Source: Nanoarchaeales archaeon (GTDB taxonomy: Archaea > Nanobdellota > Nanobdellia > Woesearchaeales > UBA583). Taken from it: a DNA stretch of 10,440 bases. Under the pieces are notes generated by a model that saw only the letters and a list, made by a program, of their open reading frames with translations, did no database searches and was not told the origin of the DNA. Where the stretch lies: NCBI GenBank assembly GCA_013215525.1, contig JABSQY010000061.1:1-10440 (forward strand), written 5' to 3'. Every line of letters begins with the position of its first letter. Position 1 is the first letter of the stretch. The translations under genes and the position numbers were made by a program. This document shows, piece by piece, positions 1 to 4,590 of the stretch.

Positions 1-1
1 A

Positions 2-31
2 ACCGGACTGATTAATAAAATGAAGAAATAA
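2..31 (+). CDS. Possible 3' end of an upstream gene (partial)
   Basis: One forward frame is open from the window edge and would encode TGLINKMKK before a TAA at 29-31. The other two forward frames stop within about 15 bases. Nine codons cannot show homology, so this is only a note that an upstream plus-strand gene may end here. Bases 32-142 hold no gene I can support. Confidence 0.2.
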   Translation, partial: TGLINKMKK

Positions 32-142
32 TTAGTGTGCTTTGGTTTAAGTTATAGTTGAATCCATTCGAATATGTTGAGGTTGAGTTAAGGTTTCAAA
101 AATCGTTTTTCAGCCCAGTTGCCAAATTTGATTTTATTTAAT

Positions 143-556
143 ATGTATATTGATAAAAAAAATGAATCTAAATCAAATTATAATTTATGGAAAGAATCAA
201 GTGAAAAATACGATAATTTAAATCAAAAATATATGTTAAAAGTTGAAGAAGTGTTAATAAATTATAATCTATGGGAAATGACAAAAGAAGAGCTAAAAGC
301 TTCCAAAGAAAATGAAGAATCATTAAGTAATATGTATTATAAATATAAAAATCTATATAATGAAGAAAAATCAATAAAAAAATCCTGCGATTATTCAAAC
401 TATGTTTCAATGTCAAAATATAATGGAATTGTAGAAGATTATAATGATTTATTTAATACTTGTCAAGAAGTTTCTCAAAAATCAGACCTAACAAGTACAA
501 TCATTTCAGTTGGATCAAAACTAATTTTATGTAGTACTTTTGGATTATGTTTTTAA
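143..556 (+). CDS. Hypothetical charged/coiled protein with hydrophobic C-terminus
   Basis: I do not recognise this protein. From ATG 143 it is 137 aa; the frame is open back to base 92, and a TTG at 119 would give 145 aa. The body is very rich in K, N, E, S and Y and looks helical (WKESSEKYDNLNQKYMLK, then KEELKASKENEESLSNMYYK), consistent with a coiled coil. The last 20 residues (TIISVGSKLILCSTFGLCF) are hydrophobic and could be a membrane anchor or lipid-contacting tail. There is no TATA-like box 25 bases before either start, unlike almost every other gene here. The 5' end may therefore be wrong, or the gene may have been cut by recombination at the edge of the accessory array. It is followed by GT-rich repeat tract A. 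Confidence 0.5.
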   Translation: MYIDKKNESKSNYNLWKESSEKYDNLNQKYMLKVEEVLINYNLWEMTKEELKASKENEESLSNMYYKYKNLYNEEKSIKKSCDYSNYVSMSKYNGIVEDYNDLFNTCQEVSQKSDLTSTIISVGSKLILCSTFGLCF

Positions 557-600
557 TTTTTAAAAATTAAATACTACATTCACAGCGTGACGCACAACTT

Positions 601-737
601 TCATTTCCGTTTCTGTTCTTTTTGTGTTACGTTTGTGTTACTGTGTTTTTTATAAGTTTGTGTTCTGTTTCTGTTGTATTCTGTAAGTGGTTTCTGGAAG
701 TTGTGTGTTGCTGTGTTGCTTTGTTTGTGTTTGTGTT
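601..737 (+). repeat. GT-rich repeat tract A
   Basis: This intergenic tract is almost free of A and C on the plus strand and is built from words such as TGTTGC, GTTTCTG and TTTGTG. Its core is at 689-723 (GGTTTCTGGAAGTTGTGTGT followed by TGCTGTGTTGC), and a second shared element, TTACGTTTGTG, is at 628-638. It lies between the 137-145 aa gene and the 3' end of toxin 1. Just upstream, 586-594 (GCGTGACGC) is a small odd palindrome. No coding potential. Confidence 0.75.
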
Positions 738-738
738 T

Positions 739-1008
739 TTATATATCTTGTTTTGAATTAATTAATTTAATTATTATTATTTCTTTTTCTGTTACAATAT
801 AATAAATGTTATAATTTTTATTAAAAATTAATTTTCTAACATCTTCAACATAAACTGAACCTAAATTTGGAAATATTTTTAACTTTTCTAAATCGGAAAT
901 TAAATCTTCAATAAATATATTTCCAAAATTTTCTTTTTTAGAATTATAATATAGTTTTATTTGAGAAATATTAATTAAAGCGAGTTCTTCAAATTTAAGT
1001 TTTAACAT
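739..1008 (-). CDS. RelE/ParE-family toxin, module 1
   Basis: This 89 aa protein has the pattern of the RelE/ParE toxin superfamily: an N-terminal strand, a helical hairpin with a FIEDLISDLEKL segment, then FPNLGS (about 46-51), RKLIF (about 58-62), YNIYYIV and a last strand ending IKLINSKQDI. The same landmarks recur in the two other toxins of this window. In the family such toxins act as mRNA interferases (RelE) or gyrase poisons (ParE); which applies here cannot be told, because the catalytic positions are not clearly conserved. Its ATG overlaps the antitoxin stop by seven bases (ATGTTAA), so the two are translationally coupled from one promoter. GT-rich tract A follows its stop. Confidence 0.82.
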   Translation of the reverse strand: MLKLKFEELALINISQIKLYYNSKKENFGNIFIEDLISDLEKLKIFPNLGSVYVEDVRKLIFNKNYNIYYIVTEKEIIIIKLINSKQDI

Positions 1009-1196
1009 TTTCTTAAAAAATCAAAAGCTTCTTTTTCATCTATAAATTTAGCATTAGGACTTTCTGCTCTTTTTTTTGCTTCCATAACTAATAAATATTC
1101 TTTTAGTTCTTTTGCATTCTCTTTTAATTCACTTATTGACATGCTCGCAAAGTGTGATAGGTGATTTTGGTTTTGGTTTAAACTTATTGTTTCCAT
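1002..1196 (-). CDS. Antitoxin, module 1
   Basis: This 64 aa protein lies immediately upstream of and overlaps toxin 1, the usual antitoxin-first order. It starts METISLNQNQNHLSHFA and continues MSISELKENAKELKEYL, a helix-forming region nearly identical to antitoxin 2. The C-terminus (PNAKFIDEKEAFDFLRK) resembles the toxin-wrapping tail found on RelE/ParE antitoxins. I see no clear ribbon-helix-helix or helix-turn-helix motif, so DNA binding is inferred only from the shared element upstream of all three modules. The ATG is placed by a TATA box about 24 bases upstream, implying a leaderless mRNA. Confidence 0.8.
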   Translation of the reverse strand: METISLNQNQNHLSHFASMSISELKENAKELKEYLLVMEAKKRAESPNAKFIDEKEAFDFLRKC

Positions 1197-1214
1197 AATA
1201 AAATTAAGTTTAAA

Positions 1215-1240
1215 AATTATATAAACTTATGGTTTAATTC
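1215..1240 (-). promoter_or_regulatory. TA module 1 promoter with shared operator-like block
   Basis: Read on the minus strand, GAATTAAACC (1231-1240) lies about 11 bases before a TATA-like run (1215-1226), which is centred about 24 bases from the antitoxin ATG. The same element and spacing recur before modules 2 and 3. It could be a BRE, an autoregulatory operator, or both. Confidence 0.7.
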
Positions 1241-1310
1241 TTGTATAAAGAGTTATTTAATATGTTCGATGAACAAGCTGATACTGCTTTTTAATATTTT
1301 TTTTATAATT

Positions 1311-1419
1311 TTGGGCTTTGTTGGCTGTGTTGCTGTGTTTTGGCGCTATGTTGTGTTCTGTTTCTGATAGGTTTCTAAAAGGGTTTCTGGAATGTGCTGT
1401 GTGTGTTGTGTTGCTTTTC
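1311..1419 (+). repeat. GT-rich repeat tract B
   Basis: This is the second G/T-rich tract, between the promoter of TA module 1 and the promoter of the 183 aa gene. It contains a 24-base string at 1369-1392 (AGGTTTCTAAAAGGG onward) repeated exactly at 2149-2172 in tract C. It ends in a 17-base string at 1409-1425 (TGTTGCTTTTCAAATAA) repeated exactly at 2053-2069. The apparent minus-strand reading frame across it is a by-product of low-complexity CA-rich sequence. Confidence 0.75.
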
Positions 1420-1438
1420 AAATAACAATATAGATACA

Positions 1439-1446
1439 TATTTAAA
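1439..1446 (+). promoter_or_regulatory. TATA-like box for the 183 aa gene
   Basis: TATTTAAA is centred about 25 bases before ATG 1468, the leaderless spacing seen across this window. A second TATA-like string (CATATATAAA) just before the ATG is too close to drive this start. Confidence 0.5.
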
Positions 1447-1467
1447 CACTATAACCCATATATAAAT

Positions 1468-2019
1468 ATGGAATGGATATCAAAACCTATTAGAAAAACT
1501 ACATTTTACACAATAATTACAACTGGACATGAAATTATTGATGGCTGTGTCGCTTTTGATATCGAAGAAAGAGGAAATCAAGTTTATGGATTATCCAGAG
1601 AATTTCAAATTCAAAATAATCAAATTCAAATGAAAGGTTTAACTTTTAGTGGAAGAGATAAAGATTTGAAAAATAATTATAGAGGTCAAATACCAACAGA
1701 AGTATCAAATAAATATTGGATGTCAAATCACAAAGGAGTTGATATAGACCAAATGCAGTTTTCACCAAAAAAACTTTCTACTATAAAAACAATTGATGAA
1801 ATCCTAGAAGATTATGTTCTTAATTTAATTGAAAATGAAAAACTTGAAAAAAAAAGTGATAAATTAACTAATATCTGTTTTGCTAAAATGCCATACGAAT
1901 TTAGACTTTTTGTAAAGAGAAATATAAATATTACATGTAAAGAAACAAAATCTAAAACTAACACTAGAAAAATATTTTTACCAGATACTCAAATGTTATA
2001 CAATGGAATGCGTAAATAA
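1468..2019 (+). CDS. Conserved-type hypothetical protein, 183 aa
   Basis: I do not recognise the family. The protein is soluble, with no signal peptide or membrane segment, and is mixed strand/helix in its first 110 residues, followed by a lysine-rich tail. Its N-terminal half aligns by eye with the 180 aa protein at 3943-4485: both have TI..TG, then GC seven residues after TG, then [FY]SG, then IP exactly 14 residues after SG, then V three residues on. The two may belong to one unknown family. The gene is bracketed by GT-rich tracts B and C and by an exact 17-base direct repeat on each side, making it a unit of the TA-containing array. The start is supported by the TATA-like box at 1439-1446. 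Confidence 0.65.
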   Translation: MEWISKPIRKTTFYTIITTGHEIIDGCVAFDIEERGNQVYGLSREFQIQNNQIQMKGLTFSGRDKDLKNNYRGQIPTEVSNKYWMSNHKGVDIDQMQFSPKKLSTIKTIDEILEDYVLNLIENEKLEKKSDKLTNICFAKMPYEFRLFVKRNINITCKETKSKTNTRKIFLPDTQMLYNGMRK

Positions 2020-2043
2020 TAATTAAATTTAAATCTATTTTCT

Positions 2044-2208
2044 TTGTTACTATGTTGCTTTTCAAATAAGTTTGTTGTAGTTTTCTGAAAGTTGTGTGTG
2101 CTGTGTTGCTTTGTTGTGTTTCTTGTAGTTTTGTTTTAGGTTTCTGTAAGGTTTCTAAAAGGGTTTCTGGAAGTTGTGTGTTGCTGTGTTTGTGTTCTGT
2201 GTCATTAT
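2044..2208 (+). repeat. GT-rich repeat tract C (two core copies)
   Basis: This is the longest tract, between the 183 aa gene and the 3' end of toxin 2. It carries two copies of the core, at 2080-2113 (TTTTCTGAAAGTTGTGTG) and 2162-2191 (GGTTTCTGGAAGTTGTGTGT). It also carries the 17-base string shared with tract B at 2053-2069 and the 24-base string shared with tract B at 2149-2172. At its right end TGGCGAATATGCCA (2208-2221) can form a four-base stem. Confidence 0.78.
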
Positions 2209-2224
2209 GGCGAATATGCCACAA

Positions 2225-2497
2225 TTAAAAGTCTAATTTTGAATTAACTATTTTAAATATAATAATGTTATTTTTTTCAATAATATAATAAATATTATAT
2301 TTCTTTTTGAAAACTAATTTTCTAGTATTCTCAAAAAACTCAGAACCTAATTTTGGAAAATTTTCTAATTTAGAAATAAAGTCCATTATTTCCAAAATAA
2401 ATACTTTAGATTTTTCTTTTGAATCTGGAAAAGAAAAAGAAATTATTAAACCTAAATCTTCATAAACTAAGTCATCAAATGTGACAAAATTATCCAT
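2225..2497 (-). CDS. RelE/ParE-family toxin, module 2
   Basis: This 90 aa protein is homologous by eye to toxin 1, most clearly in the C-terminal half: LENFPKLGSEF, then TRKLVFKKKYNIYYII, then IIIFKIVNSKLDF. That order (FP.LG, R.L.F, YNIYY, I..I.NSK) is the RelE/ParE core. The N-terminus (MDNFVTFDDLVYEDLGLI) is diverged from toxin 1. Its ATG overlaps the antitoxin stop by eight bases (ATGGATAA). Tract C begins a few bases beyond its stop codon. Confidence 0.8.
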   Translation of the reverse strand: MDNFVTFDDLVYEDLGLIISFSFPDSKEKSKVFILEIMDFISKLENFPKLGSEFFENTRKLVFKKKYNIYYIIEKNNIIIFKIVNSKLDF

Positions 2498-2687
2498 ATT
2501 TAACTAGTAATTTATCAAACATCTCCTTATGAGAAATAAAAACTGCATCTGGACTTTCTGCGTGTTCTTTTGCTTTCATAACTAATAAAAATTCCTTTAG
2601 TTCTCGTACATTCTCTTTTAATTCACTTGTCGACATATCTGCGAAGTGTGAAAGTAAGTTTGGGTTTTGTTGGTTTATTGTTTCCAT
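2490..2687 (-). CDS. Antitoxin, module 2
   Basis: This 65 aa protein is the close relative of antitoxin 1. It starts METINQQNPNLLSHFA, followed by MSTSELKENVRELKEFL, an alanine/glutamate/lysine helix, and a toxin-binding-type tail (AVFISHKEMFDKLLVKYG). Similarity to antitoxin 1 is strong through the first 50 residues and weaker in the tail, as expected if the tail has co-evolved with its own toxin. The start is fixed by the shared METI opening and by the TATA box about 23 bases upstream. Confidence 0.8.
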   Translation of the reverse strand: METINQQNPNLLSHFADMSTSELKENVRELKEFLLVMKAKEHAESPDAVFISHKEMFDKLLVKYG

Positions 2688-2704
2688 AAATTATTTAGTA
2701 TAAG

Positions 2705-2731
2705 TATATATAAAAACTTTTGGTTTAATTC
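2705..2731 (-). promoter_or_regulatory. TA module 2 promoter with shared operator-like block
   Basis: The minus strand shows GAATTAAACC (2722-2731) followed by a TATATA box (2705-2715) centred about 23 bases from the antitoxin ATG. The whole block from GAATTAAACC through the TATA box is nearly identical to that of module 3. Bases 2740-2836, up to tract D, hold nothing else I can name. Confidence 0.72.
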
Positions 2732-2836
2732 AAGAAATGTTACACATTTCTAAGCCTTGATTTAATTAAAATCAAAGATTTTTAAAAATTAAATAAAGTT
2801 TATGATTATAAAGATAAACATTTCTTTTATTTTTTT

Positions 2837-2944
2837 ATTACGTTTGTGCAGGTTTCTGAAAGTTGTGTTCGAGAGCAGGCTTTTTCTTCTAATAATTTTC
2901 TCGTAGTTTTGTGTTTGTGTTGCTGTGTTGCTGTGTTTGTTTGT
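2837..2944 (+). repeat. GT-rich repeat tract D
   Basis: This G/T-rich tract lies between module 2 and the 3' end of toxin 3. Bases 2838-2868 (TTACGTTTGTGCAGG onward) match 3475-3505 in tract E at 28 of 31 positions; all three differences are C in D and T in E. The core is interrupted after 2868 by TCGAGAGCAGGC, and GT-rich words resume at about 2905-2944. Confidence 0.72.
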
Positions 2945-2947
2945 GAT

Positions 2948-3223
2948 TTATCTTTCTTGTTTTGAATTAATTATTCTTAATATTTTTACAAATTTATCTT
3001 CAACTTTATAATTAATCAAATAATTTTTCTTAAATACTAATAAATAATAATTTTCCTCTAAATTTTTTCCAATAAAAGGAAATAACTCCAAATTAAACAA
3101 TTCAGTTTTTAATTCTTTAATAAATTTATCACTTTGTTCATAATTAGAATTAATATCTATATAGTTTCTGATTTGATTTAATTGAAGTTGGGCTTTTTTT
3201 AGAAATTTAAGCTTTCTACTCAC
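2948..3223 (-). CDS. RelE/ParE-family toxin, module 3
   Basis: This 91 aa protein starts with GTG. It has the clearest ParE-like layout of the three toxins: LKFLKKAQLQLNQIRNYI, then a FIKELKTELFNLELFPFIG helix and turn, then LLVFKKNYLINYKV and a terminal strand KILRIINSKQ. Compared with toxins 1 and 2 the arginine before L.F is replaced (YYLLVF). The GTG overlaps the antitoxin TGA as GTGA, a four-base overlap that supports both the unusual start and coupled translation. Tracts D and E flank the module. Confidence 0.8.
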   Translation of the reverse strand: MSRKLKFLKKAQLQLNQIRNYIDINSNYEQSDKFIKELKTELFNLELFPFIGKNLEENYYLLVFKKNYLINYKVEDKFVKILRIINSKQER

Positions 3224-3393
3224 CGTTCTAAAGATGCGAAGACCTCTTCTGCATCAACGAATTCGCCAGATAGTTCATCTTCTCTTGCTTTTGATAATTG
3301 AATCAAATCAAATACTTTTTCGGCATTTTCTTGTATTTCATCAATTGAAAATTGTGAAAGTTGGTTTAAGATTTCTGGGTTTATTGTTTCCAT
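3220..3393 (-). CDS. Antitoxin, module 3 (short, easily missed)
   Basis: Translating the minus strand from ATG 3393 gives 57 aa: METINPEILNQLSQFSIDEI, then an ENAEKVFDLIQLSKARE helix, ending EFVDAEEVFASLER. The METI opening, the LS.F..(D/S)E(I/L).EN segment and the acidic tail match antitoxins 1 and 2, though it is shorter and more diverged. It overlaps the GTG of toxin 3 by four bases and sits behind the same promoter block, so it is a real gene despite its length. It completes the third module. Confidence 0.82.
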   Translation of the reverse strand: METINPEILNQLSQFSIDEIQENAEKVFDLIQLSKAREDELSGEFVDAEEVFASLER

Positions 3394-3410
3394 AATATAA
3401 TTAGTTTTAC

Positions 3411-3437
3411 TATATATAAAAACGTTTGGTTTAATTC
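3411..3437 (-). promoter_or_regulatory. TA module 3 promoter with shared operator-like block
   Basis: GAATTAAACC (minus strand, 3428-3437) is followed by a TATATATA box (3411-3420) about 23 bases before the antitoxin ATG. The layout and sequence match module 2 almost base for base. Confidence 0.72.
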
Positions 3438-3468
3438 CGAGATAAATATACTATATATTTCTTTTCTT

Positions 3469-3535
3469 CCTTTGTTATGTTTGTGTAGGTTTTTGAAAGT
3501 TGTGTGTTGCTGTTTTGCTTTGTTGCTGTTGCTTT
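3469..3535 (+). repeat. GT-rich repeat tract E
   Basis: This is the last tract, between the promoter of module 3 and the zinc-ribbon gene. It contains TTATGTTTGTGTAGG and the core at 3488-3522 (GGTTTTTGAAAGTTGTGTGT, then TGCTGTTTTGCTTTG). No comparable tract is seen to the right of here, so it marks the right edge of the array. Confidence 0.75.
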
Positions 3536-3544
3536 ATTATAAGA

Positions 3545-3550
3545 TATATT
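3545..3550 (+). promoter_or_regulatory. Possible TATA-like box for the zinc-ribbon gene
   Basis: TATATT is centred about 30 bases before ATG 3578. It lies inside the longer reading frame that starts in the GT repeat, which argues for the shorter start. Confidence 0.35.
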
Positions 3551-3577
3551 CATAAAGATTTAAGTAATAAATTTATT

Positions 3578-3850
3578 ATGAAAAAACTAACTAAATTTAG
3601 AATTTTAACTGTGTACTGTAAATGTTCTGCAAAGTTAGTTAAATATCAAAAAGGTGGAAGTGGAAGATTAATCAAATTACAAAAACATAGAATTGTGAAA
3701 GATTATTTTGATATTTTTATTAATAATTTTGATGATAAAAATAGTGATGTGTTATGTCCAAATTGTAAAAAAAGATTCTGTACAATTCAATTAATTGGTG
3801 GAAAATATGTATATAAAATTAATCAAGGACAACTTGGAAATATTAAATAA
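3578..3850 (+). CDS. Zinc-ribbon-like small protein, 90 aa
   Basis: The protein has CKC at residues 14-16 and CPNC at 60-63, two cysteine pairs separated by about 43 residues, with an extra Cys68. This suggests a single zinc-binding ribbon. The linker contains KGGSGRLIKLQKHRI and the end reads GGKYVYKINQGQLGNIK. This matches my recollection of small conserved archaeal/bacterial proteins with CKCG...KYRKGGKGRL...CPNC, but I cannot name the family. The frame extends upstream to a GTG at 3500, but those codons lie in GT-rich tract E and would read MCVAVLLCCCC, so I use the ATG at 3578. Its function is unknown; nucleic-acid binding is possible. Confidence 0.65.
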   Translation: MKKLTKFRILTVYCKCSAKLVKYQKGGSGRLIKLQKHRIVKDYFDIFINNFDDKNSDVLCPNCKKRFCTIQLIGGKYVYKINQGQLGNIK

Positions 3851-3910
3851 ATTATTGAATTACGTCATACTCCAAGTATATAGAAATAATAATCAAAATC
3901 AAACCATAAC

Positions 3911-3917
3911 TATATAA
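3911..3917 (+). promoter_or_regulatory. TATA box for the 180 aa gene
   Basis: TATATAA is centred about 29 bases before the GTG at 3943. A GGAGT at 3926-3930 resembles a Shine-Dalgarno sequence but would lie upstream of the expected transcript start, so it is probably coincidence. Confidence 0.55.
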
Positions 3918-3942
3918 ACTCTATAGGAGTAACATAATCATA

Positions 3943-4485
3943 GTGGTGAAAATTCCTGATGAAAAAACAAGATTGTGTACAATTTTAGAGAGAACTGGTC
4001 CTAAATCTTATCAAGGATGTATATTAATTAATTTTGGTAAATCACAAATATTTTCCAAAGAATTAATTCATAATGGAGATAGATTATTTGTTGGAGATAC
4101 AAGATACTCAGGAACAATCGAACAATTAGATAAAATGTATTCAAATGGAATTCCAAAAAGTGTTATAGATATAGTTAATTCAGATAGTTATCCTCTTGAA
4201 GGGATTCCAGTTTCAAAAATGAATCTACCCATAGGAAAAAAACAAGAACTCGAATTATTACTAAATAATATTACGCCATATGTAGAAGAATTACCTAAAG
4301 GTAGAGGATTTAGAATTGTACAAGGAAAAGAATTAGGTTATGAATCTAAATGTATACCTAAAAATTTTTTAGAGATTAAAAAAGATGGATGTTATTTTGT
4401 AGATAATAAACTATTAACTTCAATCAATCCTAAAGCACCATTTGCACCATTTGCAATATTTTATCAAGTTTCTAAAGTAAATTAA
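3943..4485 (+). CDS. Conserved-type hypothetical protein, 180 aa
   Basis: I do not recognise the family. The protein has no membrane segment. Its N-terminal half (TILERTGPKSYQGCILINF, then SKELIHNGDRLFVGDTRYSG, then YSNGIPKSV) aligns by eye with the 183 aa protein at 1468-2019: TG-to-GC spacing of 7 and SG-to-IP spacing of 14 are identical. The C-terminal half (KGRGFRIVQGKELGYESK, then PKAPFAPFAIFYQVSK) has no counterpart I can see in the other protein. There are two tandem GTG start candidates (3943 and 3946); the first better fits the TATA box at 3911. It lies just outside the GT-repeat array, and a T-rich stretch follows it. Confidence 0.65.
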   Translation: MVKIPDEKTRLCTILERTGPKSYQGCILINFGKSQIFSKELIHNGDRLFVGDTRYSGTIEQLDKMYSNGIPKSVIDIVNSDSYPLEGIPVSKMNLPIGKKQELELLLNNITPYVEELPKGRGFRIVQGKELGYESKCIPKNFLEIKKDGCYFVDNKLLTSINPKAPFAPFAIFYQVSKVN

Positions 4486-4490
4486 GATAT

Positions 4491-4536
4491 TTATTTTAAC
4501 TTATTTTATTTATTGATTTTTTAATTTTTTAATTTA
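4491..4536 (+). terminator. T-rich archaeal-type terminator after the 180 aa gene
   Basis: Immediately after the stop the plus strand is dominated by T, with two TTTTTT runs at 4517-4522 and 4525-4530. Archaeal RNA polymerase terminates at such U-rich tracts without a hairpin. Confidence 0.5.
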
Positions 4537-4561
4537 TTCACCTAACAACTATACTATATAC

Positions 4562-4575
4562 TTATAATATATAAA
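4562..4575 (+). promoter_or_regulatory. TATA box for htpX
   Basis: TTATAATATATAAA lies about 20-25 bases before ATG 4591, consistent with a leaderless or nearly leaderless transcript. Confidence 0.55.
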
Positions 4576-4590
4576 TTATTTATTTTTATT

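Noticed and set aside
41..52. TTTGGTTTAAGT resembling the TA promoter element, as a possible fourth module remnant
   Set aside because: The match is partial and there is no TATA box or antitoxin-like ATG at the expected distance.
168..416. Minus-strand frame opposite the 137-145 aa gene
   Set aside because: It is a hydrophobic antisense shadow of a lysine/asparagine-rich gene, with no promoter or recognisable feature.
1257..1439. Minus-strand open frame of 60 codons across tract B
   Set aside because: It is a translation of the CA-rich side of the GT repeat (KSNTTHTAHS...). Its resemblance to the frame at 1964-2224 comes from the DNA repeat, not from a protein family.
1964..2224. Minus-strand open frame of 86 codons across tract C
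   Set aside because: It is low-complexity translation of the repeat, overlaps the end of the 183 aa gene, and has no promoter-like element at its start.
601..3535. Integron attC sites or a CRISPR array as an explanation of the GT-rich repeats
   Set aside because: No RYYYAAC/GTTRRRY pairs and no palindromic folding potential (the tracts are strand-asymmetric), so not attC by the usual criteria. Repeat spacing and length vary far too much for CRISPR, and the units between them are genes, not spacers.
3500..3577. Longer N-terminus (MCVAVLLCCCC...) for the zinc-ribbon protein
   Set aside because: It is encoded by the GT repeat tract and contains the likely TATA box; the ATG at 3578 is better.
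3926..3930. GGAGT as a Shine-Dalgarno for the 180 aa gene
   Set aside because: The TATA box at 3911-3917 would start transcription downstream of it, so it would not be in the mRNA.
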